The notes under the pieces were generated by a model. It was not told the DNA's origin and searched no databases. It saw only the letters and a list, made by a program, of their open reading frames with translations. This document shows positions 16,205 through 24,165 of a stretch of DNA of 24,223 nt, in pieces (position 1 is the stretch's first letter; each line of letters begins with the position of its first letter). The position numbers and the translations under genes were made by a program. This stretch comes from Firmicutes bacterium UBA3906 (GTDB lineage Bacteria; Bacillota; Clostridia; Caldicoprobacterales; DTU083): NCBI GenBank assembly GCA_002391555.1, contig DGFG01000129.1, forward strand, positions 1-24,223, in the 5' to 3' direction.

Positions 16205-16259
16205 TACTTATATAGTTTTAGTAAACGCTATTATAATACGTTTGAGGTGGTGAACTAGG

Positions 16260-16520
16260 GTGACGATTACAGATGTCCGCATAAGAAAGATAAATGTTGA
16301 CGGAAAAATGAAGGCCGTGGCCTCTGTAACCTTTGACGACGAGTTTGTCGTGCATGACATCAAAGTTATCGATGGGCAAAATGGACTCTTTATTGCTATG
16401 CCCAGCCGAAAGACACCAGATGGTGAGTATAGAGATATTGCTCACCCCATAGTATCAGAAACGCGCGAACTCATACAATCAACCGTACTCGAAGAGTACA
16501 ACAAATCAGTCCAAGAATGA
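16260..16520 (+). CDS. spoVG: Septation/regulatory protein SpoVG
   Basis: 86-residue SpoVG. The start is GTG 16260, with GAGGTGG about 10 bases before it, giving the canonical [11 protein letters not shown]-terminus. The hallmark [34 protein letters not shown] is complete. SpoVG is a small nucleic-acid-binding regulator; in B. subtilis it affects asymmetric septation and sporulation, and in staphylococci and Listeria it acts on virulence and wall genes. Its own sigma-H promoter lies upstream and a strong terminator overlaps its stop codon, so it is expressed alone even though it sits between purR and glmU. Confidence 0.98.
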   Translation: MTITDVRIRKINVDGKMKAVASVTFDDEFVVHDIKVIDGQNGLFIAMPSRKTPDGEYRDIAHPIVSETRELIQSTVLEEYNKSVQE

Positions 16521-16560
16521 GCTTTAGGGAGATTCATTTCTCCTTAAAGCTTATTTTTTT
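16520..16560 (+). terminator. Strong intrinsic terminator after spoVG
   Basis: A 13-bp stem (16520-16532 with 16539-16551, one G-U pair), a 6-base loop, and a T7 tail. It starts at the last base of the spoVG stop. Confidence 0.92.
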
Positions 16561-16606
16561 GTGCCTTATGCTCAAAATACCCATGATTTTTTTTATCTTA
16601 AGTCTA

Positions 16607-16635
16607 TAAACATTTCCAGTAATATAAGGTATAAT
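16607..16635 (+). promoter_or_regulatory. Vegetative promoter of the glmU-prs-pth-mfd operon
   Basis: TAAACA (16607-16612) and TATAAT (16630-16635) with a 17-base spacer, immediately after the spoVG terminator and about 50 bases before the glmU start. A short leader hairpin (cggac 16644-16648 with gtccg 16653-16657) follows. Confidence 0.65.
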
Positions 16636-16683
16636 GGGACTGGCGGACTATGGTCCGTTAATGGACAAAGAGGAGTCGTATTG

Positions 16684-17697
16684 ATGAAGCAAAGGGTACA
16701 AGTCGTAATTATGGCCGCTGGAGAAGGAACCCGGATGAAGTCAAAACTACCCAAAGTTTTGCACCAGGTATGCGGCAGAAGTATTTTAGATTATGTCCTA
16801 GACGCTGCAGATTGCATTTCAGACAGTAAACCTATAGTTGTCATAGGTAGTGGGAGCGACCTAGTAAGGACCCACATAGGTGACAGGTGTTCATTTGCCT
16901 ATCAGGCCGAGAGGCTAGGCACAGGGCACGCTGTAATGATGGCAGCTCCATTACTTGATAGGGCCAGGGAGTACACAGTCGTTCTGGCAGGTGACACACC
17001 TCTAATTACAGGTCAAACAATATCTAAAATGCTAGACTACACACTAGAAAAGGGTTTTGATACTGTAGCCATATCAGCTATTGTCCCAGATCCAAGTGGC
17101 TATGGCAGGATGCTACGGGAGCCTGACGGCAGCTTTAAAGCTATAGTTGAGCACAAGGACGCAAGCGAAGAAGAGAAAAGGGTAACTGAGGTAAATGCCT
17201 CTATGTTCTGCTTTAAAACAGATGCTCTTTTATCCACCCTAGACAAGCTTGACCAAGATAATGCACAAAATGAGTATTATCTTACAGATGTTTTGACCAT
17301 ACTAAAGGGTCAAGGGAAAAGGCTTGGTATATATGCCATGGATGATTACTCTGAGATGCTAGGCGTCAACAACAGGGTCCAGCTAGCTGAGGCTGATGCC
17401 ATTATGCGCAAAAGGATAAATGAGGGTCATATGCTAGAGGGTGTGACCATAGTTGATCCGGCTAATACCTATATTGGTCCCCTAGTTGAGCTGGGCAAAG
17501 ATACAATTATCTATCCTAATAATTACATAGAGGGCAAGACCAAGATAGCTGAGGCCTGCATTATCTATCCCGGTAACAGGATAAAGGATACTAGTATAGG
17601 AAAGCAGGCTACAATCCAAGCATCTGTTATTTTAGGTGGACAGATAAAGGAAAAGGACAAAATAGGCCCCTTTGCATATATAGATCCCGGAAGATAA
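16684..17697 (+). CDS. glmU: GlmU-like UDP-GlcNAc pyrophosphorylase lacking the acetyltransferase domain
   Basis: 337 residues; normal bifunctional GlmU is about 455. The N-terminal uridylyltransferase domain is intact: VIMAAGEGTRMKSKLPKVLHQ at 8-26, the GDTPL metal-site loop, GTGHAVMMA and NEYYLTDVL. This half makes UDP-GlcNAc from GlcNAc-1-phosphate and UTP. The left-handed beta-helix begins normally (HMLEGVTIVDPANTYI) but the protein stops right after IGPFAYIDPGR, just where GlmU usually continues into PFAYLRPGT and the catalytic acetyltransferase region. That region (the NFVEVK, HLSYxGD and NIGAGT motifs) is absent. Only 88 bases separate the stop from prs, and no frame there carries remnants, so it is a clean truncation rather than a frameshift. 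GlcN-1-P acetylation must then come from another protein. ATG 16684 has GGAG 8 bases before it. Confidence 0.92.
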   Translation: MKQRVQVVIMAAGEGTRMKSKLPKVLHQVCGRSILDYVLDAADCISDSKPIVVIGSGSDLVRTHIGDRCSFAYQAERLGTGHAVMMAAPLLDRAREYTVVLAGDTPLITGQTISKMLDYTLEKGFDTVAISAIVPDPSGYGRMLREPDGSFKAIVEHKDASEEEKRVTEVNASMFCFKTDALLSTLDKLDQDNAQNEYYLTDVLTILKGQGKRLGIYAMDDYSEMLGVNNRVQLAEADAIMRKRINEGHMLEGVTIVDPANTYIGPLVELGKDTIIYPNNYIEGKTKIAEACIIYPGNRIKDTSIGKQATIQASVILGGQIKEKDKIGPFAYIDPGR

Positions 17698-17785
17698 TAT
17701 TAGATTTATCAAAGAGGAGTCAAGATACGAGCAGAGAATACTAAAATGAATATTGCCAAAAGATAAAAACGGAGGAGACGGAATA

Positions 17786-18739
17786 ATGACTCGTGGAATA
17801 AGCCTGAAAATTTTTACTGCAAATTCAAACCCTGAGCTAGCAGAGGAGATAGCAAAGCATGTAGGAGTGCCCCTGGGCAGTGCCAAGGTTTCAAAGTTTT
17901 CCGATGGTGAGATTGCTATGGATATATTTGAGACAGTCAGGGGATCTGATGTTTTTATAGTTCAATCCACCTGTGCACCAGTAAACACCAACCTAATGGA
18001 ACTGCTTATTATGATAGACGCCTTTAAGAGGGCCTCAGCAGAGGAGATAACAGCAGTTATACCCTACTATGGCTATGCAAGACAAGACCGCAAGGTCAAG
18101 GCTAGGGACCCCATTACATCAAAGCTTATTGCTGACCTACTTACTAGTGCAGGTGCAGACAGGGTCTTGACCATGGACCTACATGCAGCACAAATTCAAG
18201 GCTTTTTTAATATACCAGTTGACCACCTAGTGGGTATGCCCATACTAGCCCGCCATTATATAGAGAGGAATTTCTGTGGTGATGACCTTGTTGTCGTATC
18301 ACCTGACCTAGGTAGCGTTACTAGGGCTAGGAACTTTGCCCACAAGCTAAATGCTCCTATTGCCATTATAGACAAGCGTAGACCCAAGGTAAATGTAGCC
18401 GAGGTTATGAACATAATCGGAGATGTAAAGGACAAGCGCTGTATACTAGTCGATGACCTAATTGATACAGCCGGTACCCTGCAGCAGGGGGCCAAGGCCC
18501 TAATTGAAAGGGGCGGGGCTAGGGAAGTCTATGCATGCTGTAGTCATGGTGTACTTTCAGGGCCTGCCATTGAGCGGATTCAAAACTCCCATATAAAGGA
18601 GCTAGTAATTACAAATACTATACCTCTTAGTCCTGAAAAAAGGATTGACAAGATAAGGGTCCTTTCAATTGCCCCACTCTTTGCAGAAGCAATCGAAAGA
18701 ATATATGAGGGACTACCTGTTAGTACCCTATTTGAATAA
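17786..18739 (+). CDS. prs: Ribose-phosphate pyrophosphokinase (PRPP synthetase)
   Basis: 317 residues, the standard class I length. Makes PRPP from ribose-5-phosphate and ATP, feeding purine, pyrimidine, NAD, His and Trp synthesis; PRPP is also the signal read by PurR encoded upstream. Visible: [17 protein letters not shown]-terminus, the flexible ATP loop [22 protein letters not shown], and the PRPP loop [14 protein letters not shown] 17786 has GGAGGAGACGG upstream; a longer frame from 17753 would place that site inside the gene and is rejected. It follows glmU by 88 bp in the operon, as in B. subtilis. Confidence 0.98.
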   Translation: MTRGISLKIFTANSNPELAEEIAKHVGVPLGSAKVSKFSDGEIAMDIFETVRGSDVFIVQSTCAPVNTNLMELLIMIDAFKRASAEEITAVIPYYGYARQDRKVKARDPITSKLIADLLTSAGADRVLTMDLHAAQIQGFFNIPVDHLVGMPILARHYIERNFCGDDLVVVSPDLGSVTRARNFAHKLNAPIAIIDKRRPKVNVAEVMNIIGDVKDKRCILVDDLIDTAGTLQQGAKALIERGGAREVYACCSHGVLSGPAIERIQNSHIKELVITNTIPLSPEKRIDKIRVLSIAPLFAEAIERIYEGLPVSTLFE

Positions 18740-18756
18740 AGAAAAAGGAAAAACCA

Positions 18757-19317
18757 ATGTTTATAATAGCAGGTTTAGGAAATCCGGGGACCAAATATCA
18801 CGGTAGCAGACATAATATAGGCTTTTATGTAATAGATATATTGGCACAGGCCCATGGGATAAAGGTAAATAAAATCAAGCACAAGGCACTTATAGGGGAG
18901 GGGACAATTGCAGGTCAAAGGGTTGTACTTGCAAAGCCCCAAACCTATATGAACAATAGTGGTGAGAGCCTACTTGCCCTAAAGCAATGGTACAAGCTCG
19001 AAGATAGTAATATAATCCTTGTCTATGATGATATTGACCTAGACTCTGGTGTACTCAGGATAAGGCCCTCTGGTAGCGCAGGCAGTCACAGGGGTATGCA
19101 ATCAGTTGTCTACCTTTTAAACTCAGATGCCTTCCCTAGGGTTAGGATCGGGGTAAGCAAACCACCAGAGGGTTGGGATTTGGCTGACTATGTCTTGTCA
19201 AGATTTACAGATGATGAAATTGAACCTGTCAAGGAGGCTTGTGAGAGGGCTCGTTTAGCTATAGAATGTATTATATCTACAGGTATAGAACAAGCTATGA
19301 GCAGATATAACGGATAG
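18757..19317 (+). CDS. pth: Peptidyl-tRNA hydrolase
   Basis: 186 residues. Frees tRNA from peptidyl-tRNAs that drop off ribosomes; essential in most bacteria. GLGNPG with Asn9, catalytic His19 in SRHNIGF, Asp92 in YDDIDLDSG, and SAGSHRGMQSV are all in place. An AAGGA site lies 7 bases before ATG. It begins 17 bases after prs; in B. subtilis ctc (ribosomal protein L25-like) sits between prs and pth, but it is absent here. Confidence 0.97.
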   Translation: MFIIAGLGNPGTKYHGSRHNIGFYVIDILAQAHGIKVNKIKHKALIGEGTIAGQRVVLAKPQTYMNNSGESLLALKQWYKLEDSNIILVYDDIDLDSGVLRIRPSGSAGSHRGMQSVVYLLNSDAFPRVRIGVSKPPEGWDLADYVLSRFTDDEIEPVKEACERARLAIECIISTGIEQAMSRYNG

Positions 19318-19326
19318 GAGTAGTTA

Positions 19327-19710
19327 ATGCTAACACTACTATTGGCAGTCGGAGCTCTCTTTTTATCATACCTTATAAACAAAATACTGCTAGGACTCTT
19401 AAGGGAAAGGGCCATTATATTTGCTGCCCCCCTAATAGAGGAGCTAGCAAAAACAATACCGGCCTATACCTTAAATAGGCCCATTTTGCTTGTCCATTTT
19501 TTCTTTGGAGTGGGCGAAGCAATCTATGATTTGGTAAATAGTAGTGAGGAGACAGGCAAGTGGGCAGGGCTAGTTAGTATTCTAAGTCACCTTTTCTTTG
19601 CTGCCATAGTATACCTTTCCCTGGCCTTTTCAGGGAGTATCTATCTTGCGATTTCCCTTGCAATCCTAGCCCATGTCCTTTTTAACTACATTATAATGAA
19701 AGGTAGTTGA
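19327..19710 (+). CDS. Small PrsW-like integral membrane protein (possible glutamic intramembrane protease)
   Basis: 127 residues, almost entirely hydrophobic, with about four membrane segments (near 3-24, 51-70, 80-100, 103-123). I do not recognise a named gene. The motif order recalls the PrsW family of glutamic intramembrane proteases: EELAK (38-42, the EExxK motif), a second glutamate in GVGEAIYD (Glu64), a histidine in LSHLFFA (His88), and a C-terminal AHVLFN (His116, Asn120). PrsW proteins cut anti-sigma factors in B. subtilis and C. difficile but are usually much larger (over 200 residues). If real, this is a minimal core. It has GGAG 6 bases before ATG, starts 9 bases after pth and ends 5 bases before mfd, so it is part of the operon. 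A CPBP/ABI-like protein is the alternative, as that family also carries EE and paired His motifs. Confidence 0.7.
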   Translation: MLTLLLAVGALFLSYLINKILLGLLRERAIIFAAPLIEELAKTIPAYTLNRPILLVHFFFGVGEAIYDLVNSSEETGKWAGLVSILSHLFFAAIVYLSLAFSGSIYLAISLAILAHVLFNYIIMKGS

Positions 19711-19715
19711 CCTAG

Positions 19716-22700
19716 ATGCCGCCTATTTGGCAAGAGCCCATGAAGGGGTGGACACAATTTAATAATTTAAGGGAATCGGTCAGACAACTTAGAGGTTTTA
19801 GCTCAATTACCGGCCTATCTGAAGTACAAAAATGTCACCTTGTAAGCTCTATTGCTTACCCTCTTGGGGGTCCATGCCTCTTTGTTACCTATGATGATAT
19901 CCAGGCTGACAAGTTTTATAATGACTTTCGCTTTTTCTTTCCCAAGGAAACGGTAAGCTTTCCCCAAAGGGAGCTGATGCTTTACAATGCTGCTGCCCAT
20001 AGCCAGGACCTTATAAGCCAGAGACTAAGGGTCCTCGAAGGCCTAATAAGGGGTGAAAAGCTTGTAATAGTAGCCTCAATTGATGCCCTAATGACTCCCC
20101 TTATGCCCGTAAAGGTATTTAAGGATAGTATTTTAGAGCTAGCAGAAGGACAAGAGCATAGTTTAGCTAGGCTGGCAGAGAGGGCAGTAGACCTAGGCTA
20201 TGAGAGGGTTGACACCGTGGAGGGCAAGGGCCAGTTTAGCCAAAGGGGTAGTATCTTTGACATTTTCCCACCCTCTTCAGAAAAACCCTTCCGTATTGAC
20301 TTTTTTGATGACTTTATTGACTCGATAACCAGCTTTGACCCCCTAAGTCAGAGGTCTGATTCAAGGATTGAGCGGGCTGTAATATCCCCAGCAGGAGAGC
20401 TTGTTTTAACTAGCCAGCAAATAAGGGCTGGAAGGGACAAAATAGAGCAGGACCTAAGGGACCTACTTAGCAAGAGAAAGGATACAGAAAAAGAGGACCA
20501 GTATAGTGATAGGCCTGTTGGAGCTAGCATAGCTGAGCTAATTGATAATTTAGAGTCAGGCCTAGTCGAGGCTTCACTTTATAACTATATAAGCTATTTT
20601 TATGAGCAAACAGCGACCATACTTGATTATTTGGGCCAGGAGTCAATAATAGTTCTAGATGAGCCCTCAAGGCTAAGAGACCATACTAACAACTCCCAGA
20701 AAGCATTTACAGACCATTTCAAGGACCTATTTTTAAGGGGTCAGGCCCTAAAGGGCCAAGCCAGCCTCTATGCCAGCTATAGCGACTTTATTGCTAGACT
20801 AGAGACTAGGAAAAGCCTGGTCCTTCAAGCCCTGCCAAAGGCCAGCCTAGGAATCAATCCAAGCCGGATCTACCAGCTGACCTCTAGGTCTATACCCTCC
20901 TATGATGGCAAGCTAAAGCTCCTAGCAGACGATATTAGCTATTGGAAAAGCAAAAATTATAGCCTAGTCCTCCTGTCGGGCTCCATGCAAAAGGGAGAGG
21001 GACTCAAGGAGGCCCTTAGGGACTTTGATATAGAGGCCCTGCTGCTTTCTAGTAATGCCGATATAGAAATAAAGCCTGGCCAGACCATAATAATGCCAGG
21101 GACCCTGAGCAAGGGCTTTGAGTATGTGGAGGGCCGATTTGCACTTATAGCTGATAGAGACATCTTTGGTGTACAAAAATATAGGTCCAAGGCAAGAAAA
21201 AGCAAGAGCAAGCTAGACCCCTTTACAGACCTTAAAAAGGGTGATCTAGTGGTCCATGAAAACCATGGTATAGGCAGGTATCTTGGTCTTGAGAAAATGA
21301 CAGTAAACGGGGTTGAAAGGGACTATCTACACGTTCAATACGCAGGAACAGATAGGCTCTATATACCCACTGACCAGATGGATATTATCCAGCCCTATAT
21401 CGGTATGGATGAAAGGCGGCCAAAGCTATCAAAACTAGGGGGCAACCAGTGGCAAAGGGCCAAGGCCAAGGCCCGCCAGTCAGTCAAGGATCTGGCCTTT
21501 GACCTAGTAAAGCTCTATGCTACAAGGGAGACCACAGAGGGCTTTCAGTTTTCAAAGGATAGCCAGTGGCAAGCCCAGTTTGAACAAAGCTTTCCCTATG
21601 AAGAGACTCCTGACCAGCTCCAGTCTATAGAGGAAGTGAAAAGGGACATGGAGTCTAGCAGGGTAATGGATAGACTGCTTTGCGGGGATGTAGGCTATGG
21701 CAAGACCGAAGTGGCCTTAAGGGCAGCCTTTAAGGCTGTTATGGATGCCAAGCAGGTGGCAGTCTTGGTACCGACAACCATCCTGGCCCAACAGCATTAC
21801 AATACCTTTGTTAGTCGATTTGGGGACTTTCCCTTTACTATAGAGGTCCTGTCTAGGTTTAAAAGTGCCAAGGAGCAAAAGGACATTATTAAAAGGCTAA
21901 AGGAAGGAAATGTAGATGTTATCGTAGGTACCCATCGCCTACTAGGCAAGGATGTGGTATTCAAGGACCTAGGTCTTTTAATCATTGATGAGGAGCAACG
22001 CTTTGGTGTAGGCCACAAGGAAACAATCAAGGAAATAAAGAAAAACATCGATGTCCTGACCCTGACAGCAACCCCCATACCCAGGACCTTGCATATGTCC
22101 CTGGTTGGAATCCGTGATATAAGCCTGATTGAGACACCACCAGAGGACCGTTATCCTGTCCAGACCTATGTCATAGAATACGATGATGCTATGATCAGGG
22201 ACGCAATTATAAGGGAGGTCCACCGGGGAGGCCAGGTCTACTTTGTTTACAACCATGTAAAGACCATGGAACGGATGGCTGAGAGGCTAAGGGCCCTGCT
22301 ACCGGATATTCGGATTGCTACAGCCCACGGCCAGATGAATGAAAGCTCACTTGAGAGGATTATGCTAGCCTTTTATGAGCATGAGTATGATATTCTCCTG
22401 TGTACGACCATTATTGAAAATGGCTTGGATATTGCCAATGTTAACACCCTGATTGTATATGATGCTGACCACCTTGGCCTAGCCCAGCTCTATCAGCTAA
22501 GGGGTAGAGTAGGCCGGTCAAACAGGATCGCCTATGCCTATTTCACCTATAAAAAGGATAAAATTTTAACTGAGGTTTCAGAAAAAAGGCTAAGGGCCAT
22601 AAAGGAGTTTACTGAGTTTGGCTCAGGCTTTAAGATCGCCATGAGGGATTTAGAGATAAGGGGGGCTGGCAGTATCATAGGGGCCCAGCAGTCTGGTCAA

Positions 22701-23234
22701 ATGGCTGCAGTGGGTTATGACCTATATTGCAAGCTCCTAGATGAGACTATAAGGACCCTAAAGGGCCAAGAACAGGTAAAAGAGGAGGCTACCCTGATTG
22801 ATATAAGGGTGGATGCCTATATTGACAGCTCCTATATCAGCCAGCAAAATCAAAAGATACAGATGTACAAGCGGATAGCTGCCATAGAGGATCTAAAGTA
22901 TAAATATGACGTAGAAGAGGAACTAGAGGACCGGTTTGGCCAGATACCCAAGGCCACACAAAACCTTATAGATATAGCCTATATAAAGGCCTTAGCCAGC
23001 AGGCTTGGCTTTAGCCAGATAAGCATGCATGGTAGAAGTGTTAGGCTAAAGCTTGCCAATGACAGGCGACTTGATAATAGGGTCTTGATGGTAATCTTAA
23101 ATGAGAACAGGGATATTATAAGGTATACAGGGTCTAACCCCTATCTATTTACCTTAATGCTCAAGGAGGAAAACGGGGACCTGGCCCTGACCAAGGTAAA
23201 AACCCTATTAGAGCGGATAGCAGAGCTGACATAA
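19716..23234 (+). CDS. mfd: Transcription-repair coupling factor Mfd
   Basis: 1172 residues, full length. Mfd pushes stalled RNA polymerase off damaged DNA and recruits UvrA. Domains in order: UvrB-like N-terminal module (about 20-320), RNA polymerase-interacting CarD-like domain (about 500-590, DLVVHENHGIGRYLGLEKM), a superfamily 2 helicase/translocase with Walker A GDVGYGKT (657-664), DEEQ (758-761), TATPIPRTL and QLRGRVGRS, and the C-terminal TRCF regulatory domain (about 1010-1110). ATG 19716 lies 5 bases after the preceding stop with only a weak AGG about 12 bases upstream; ATG 19740 is an alternative with no better site. The last ten codons (TLLERIAELT) form the first unit of a tandem DNA repeat that continues past the stop. 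Confidence 0.97.
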   Translation: MPPIWQEPMKGWTQFNNLRESVRQLRGFSSITGLSEVQKCHLVSSIAYPLGGPCLFVTYDDIQADKFYNDFRFFFPKETVSFPQRELMLYNAAAHSQDLISQRLRVLEGLIRGEKLVIVASIDALMTPLMPVKVFKDSILELAEGQEHSLARLAERAVDLGYERVDTVEGKGQFSQRGSIFDIFPPSSEKPFRIDFFDDFIDSITSFDPLSQRSDSRIERAVISPAGELVLTSQQIRAGRDKIEQDLRDLLSKRKDTEKEDQYSDRPVGASIAELIDNLESGLVEASLYNYISYFYEQTATILDYLGQESIIVLDEPSRLRDHTNNSQKAFTDHFKDLFLRGQALKGQASLYASYSDFIARLETRKSLVLQALPKASLGINPSRIYQLTSRSIPSYDGKLKLLADDISYWKSKNYSLVLLSGSMQKGEGLKEALRDFDIEALLLSSNADIEIKPGQTIIMPGTLSKGFEYVEGRFALIADRDIFGVQKYRSKARKSKSKLDPFTDLKKGDLVVHENHGIGRYLGLEKMTVNGVERDYLHVQYAGTDRLYIPTDQMDIIQPYIGMDERRPKLSKLGGNQWQRAKAKARQSVKDLAFDLVKLYATRETTEGFQFSKDSQWQAQFEQSFPYEETPDQLQSIEEVKRDMESSRVMDRLLCGDVGYGKTEVALRAAFKAVMDAKQVAVLVPTTILAQQHYNTFVSRFGDFPFTIEVLSRFKSAKEQKDIIKRLKEGNVDVIVGTHRLLGKDVVFKDLGLLIIDEEQRFGVGHKETIKEIKKNIDVLTLTATPIPRTLHMSLVGIRDISLIETPPEDRYPVQTYVIEYDDAMIRDAIIREVHRGGQVYFVYNHVKTMERMAERLRALLPDIRIATAHGQMNESSLERIMLAFYEHEYDILLCTTIIENGLDIANVNTLIVYDADHLGLAQLYQLRGRVGRSNRIAYAYFTYKKDKILTEVSEKRLRAIKEFTEFGSGFKIAMRDLEIRGAGSIIGAQQSGQMAAVGYDLYCKLLDETIRTLKGQEQVKEEATLIDIRVDAYIDSSYISQQNQKIQMYKRIAAIEDLKYKYDVEEELEDRFGQIPKATQNLIDIAYIKALASRLGFSQISMHGRSVRLKLANDRRLDNRVLMVILNENRDIIRYTGSNPYLFTLMLKEENGDLALTKVKTLLERIAELT

Positions 23235-23432
23235 GCAAGTCCTAAATTAGAGCGAATATTAGACTTTTATAAGTAAATCTCCTACCAGAGAGGATAATGG
23301 AGTTTGCATAAAAGAATCCCCAATTAGAGGGGTGAATAGAGCTAGTATAAAAAAATCCTCAATTAGGGAGGATAGCAGAGCTGACATAAGGATAGTCCCT
23401 AATTAAAATGGATAATAGAAGCTACATAAAAC
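23201..23432. repeat. Degenerate ~39-bp tandem array starting in the mfd 3' end
   Basis: Six imperfect units begin near 23201, 23237, 23276, 23315, 23354 and 23393, 36-40 bases each. The loose consensus is a t-c-c-c/t core, aattagag, ggataatagagct, then cataaa. The first unit is the coding end of mfd including its TAA; the fifth shares a 21-base identical block with it (23215-23235 versus 23370-23390). Units three to five (from 23276, 23315 and 23354) can form short hairpins such as cccc/gggg and cctc/gagg. Confidence 0.8.
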
Positions 23433-23466
23433 AGTCCCCATCCCAAGGAATGGGGACTTTCTTTGT
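23433..23466 (+). terminator. Terminator of the glmU-mfd operon
   Basis: agtcccca (23433-23440) pairs exactly with tggggact (23451-23458), with a 10-base loop and a T-rich tail. It stands where the next unit of the tandem array would be. Confidence 0.65.
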
Positions 23467-23585
23467 CTGGGCCTTTTGGAGCCTTTCTTTATTTAGATTA
23501 AATGGAGTTTTCTTTGTTTTGGTCAAATGGAGTCTTTCTTTGTTTAGCTTAAATGGAGCCTTTCATTGTTTTGATCACATCTTTA
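23457..23585. repeat. 26-bp T-rich tandem array
   Basis: Units at 23457-23482, 23483-23508, 23509-23533, 23534-23559 and a partial one from 23560. The loose pattern is ctttctttg, a variable ttta/ttgg centre, then aaatggagc/t. A further related stretch (tttaggtcacatctttgg) lies near 23601-23620. The weak reading frame across it (23408-23608) has no ribosome binding site. Confidence 0.8.
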
Positions 23586-23705
23586 GGAGGAATATGTTTT
23601 TAGTTTAGGTCACATCTTTGGTGAAAAATTTTTTTAAGTAAGATCTTCAGGTGCTTTTTTCTTTACTTTGCCCTATCTAGCCATATGAATTTTTTTGAAA
23701 ATCTA

Positions 23706-23734
23706 TTGACATAGGAGGGAAAACATGATAAATT
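23706..23734 (+). promoter_or_regulatory. Promoter of the DtxR-type gene
   Basis: A perfect -35 TTGACA (23706-23711), a 17-base spacer, and -10 TAAATT (23729-23734) preceded by TG at 23726-23727 (extended -10). It lies 57 bases before the predicted start and directly before the inverted repeat. Confidence 0.7.
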
Positions 23735-23740
23735 TTTTAT

Positions 23741-23760
23741 AAGTTAGCCGGGGCTAACTT
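23741..23760. promoter_or_regulatory. Inverted-repeat operator, DtxR-family type
   Basis: aagttagcc (23741-23749) and ggctaactt (23752-23760) are exact reverse complements separated by gg. It sits at the expected transcription start of the downstream repressor gene, so autoregulation is likely. The TTAGnC/GnCTAA form resembles known DtxR-family boxes. Confidence 0.75.
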
Positions 23761-23790
23761 TACATGGGATCAATTATTAGGAGTGGGCAT

Positions 23791-24165
23791 ATGCTTTTTA
23801 ACAAATCAATGGAAATGTACCTAGAGACCATATATATACTTGAAAAGGACCATAAGCATGCCCATGTAGTTGATATAGCAGAGGGCCTGGGGGTAACAAA
23901 GCCAAGTGTGTCCAAGGCTATGACCAAGCTCAAAAACGAAGGCTATGTCAACAAGGAATCCTATAGCTATATTACCTTGACAGAAAAGGGTAGGAGGGCT
24001 GCAGAGCAAATCTACCACAAACACTGCATAGTAACTGAGTTTTTAGAAAGGTCCTTAGACCTTAGCCCCGAGGAGGCTTCACTTAACGCATGTAGGATGG
24101 AGCATGTGATTACCGATAAAATGTTGATGGCTATTGAGGCATATCTTGAAAAGGCCATCAAGTAA
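23791..24165 (+). CDS. DtxR-family metal-dependent repressor, probably iron-sensing
   Basis: 124 residues: a winged helix (about 5-65) and a dimerisation domain (about 66-124); the SH3-like third domain of longer DtxR proteins is absent. Ligand positions match DtxR rather than MntR: Met9 (MntR has Asp), and Cys101, Glu104, His105 in ACRMEH (MntR has Glu in place of Cys), with His78 also present. This predicts Fe(II) as the co-repressor; Ser97 and Thr82 replace two ancillary-site ligands. ATG 23791 has AGGAG 7 bases before it; ATG 23764 would add nine residues without a site. In Clostridia such short DtxR proteins often sit beside feoAB, but the window ends 58 bases after the stop. A Mn-sensing MntR role is the alternative. 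Confidence 0.9.
   Translation: MLFNKSMEMYLETIYILEKDHKHAHVVDIAEGLGVTKPSVSKAMTKLKNEGYVNKESYSYITLTEKGRRAAEQIYHKHCIVTEFLERSLDLSPEEASLNACRMEHVITDKMLMAIEAYLEKAIK

Noticed and set aside
16561..16683. Upstream extension of glmU from GTG 16561
   Set aside because: It abuts the spoVG terminator and would contain the operon promoter; the site for ATG 16684 is clear.
23201..23585. CRISPR array
   Set aside because: Units are degenerate, directly adjacent with no unique spacers, and no cas gene is present.
23408..23608. 66-residue reading frame after mfd
   Set aside because: No ribosome binding site, and it runs across the terminator and the 26-bp array, so its repeated Trp/Ser/Leu pattern simply mirrors the DNA repeat.
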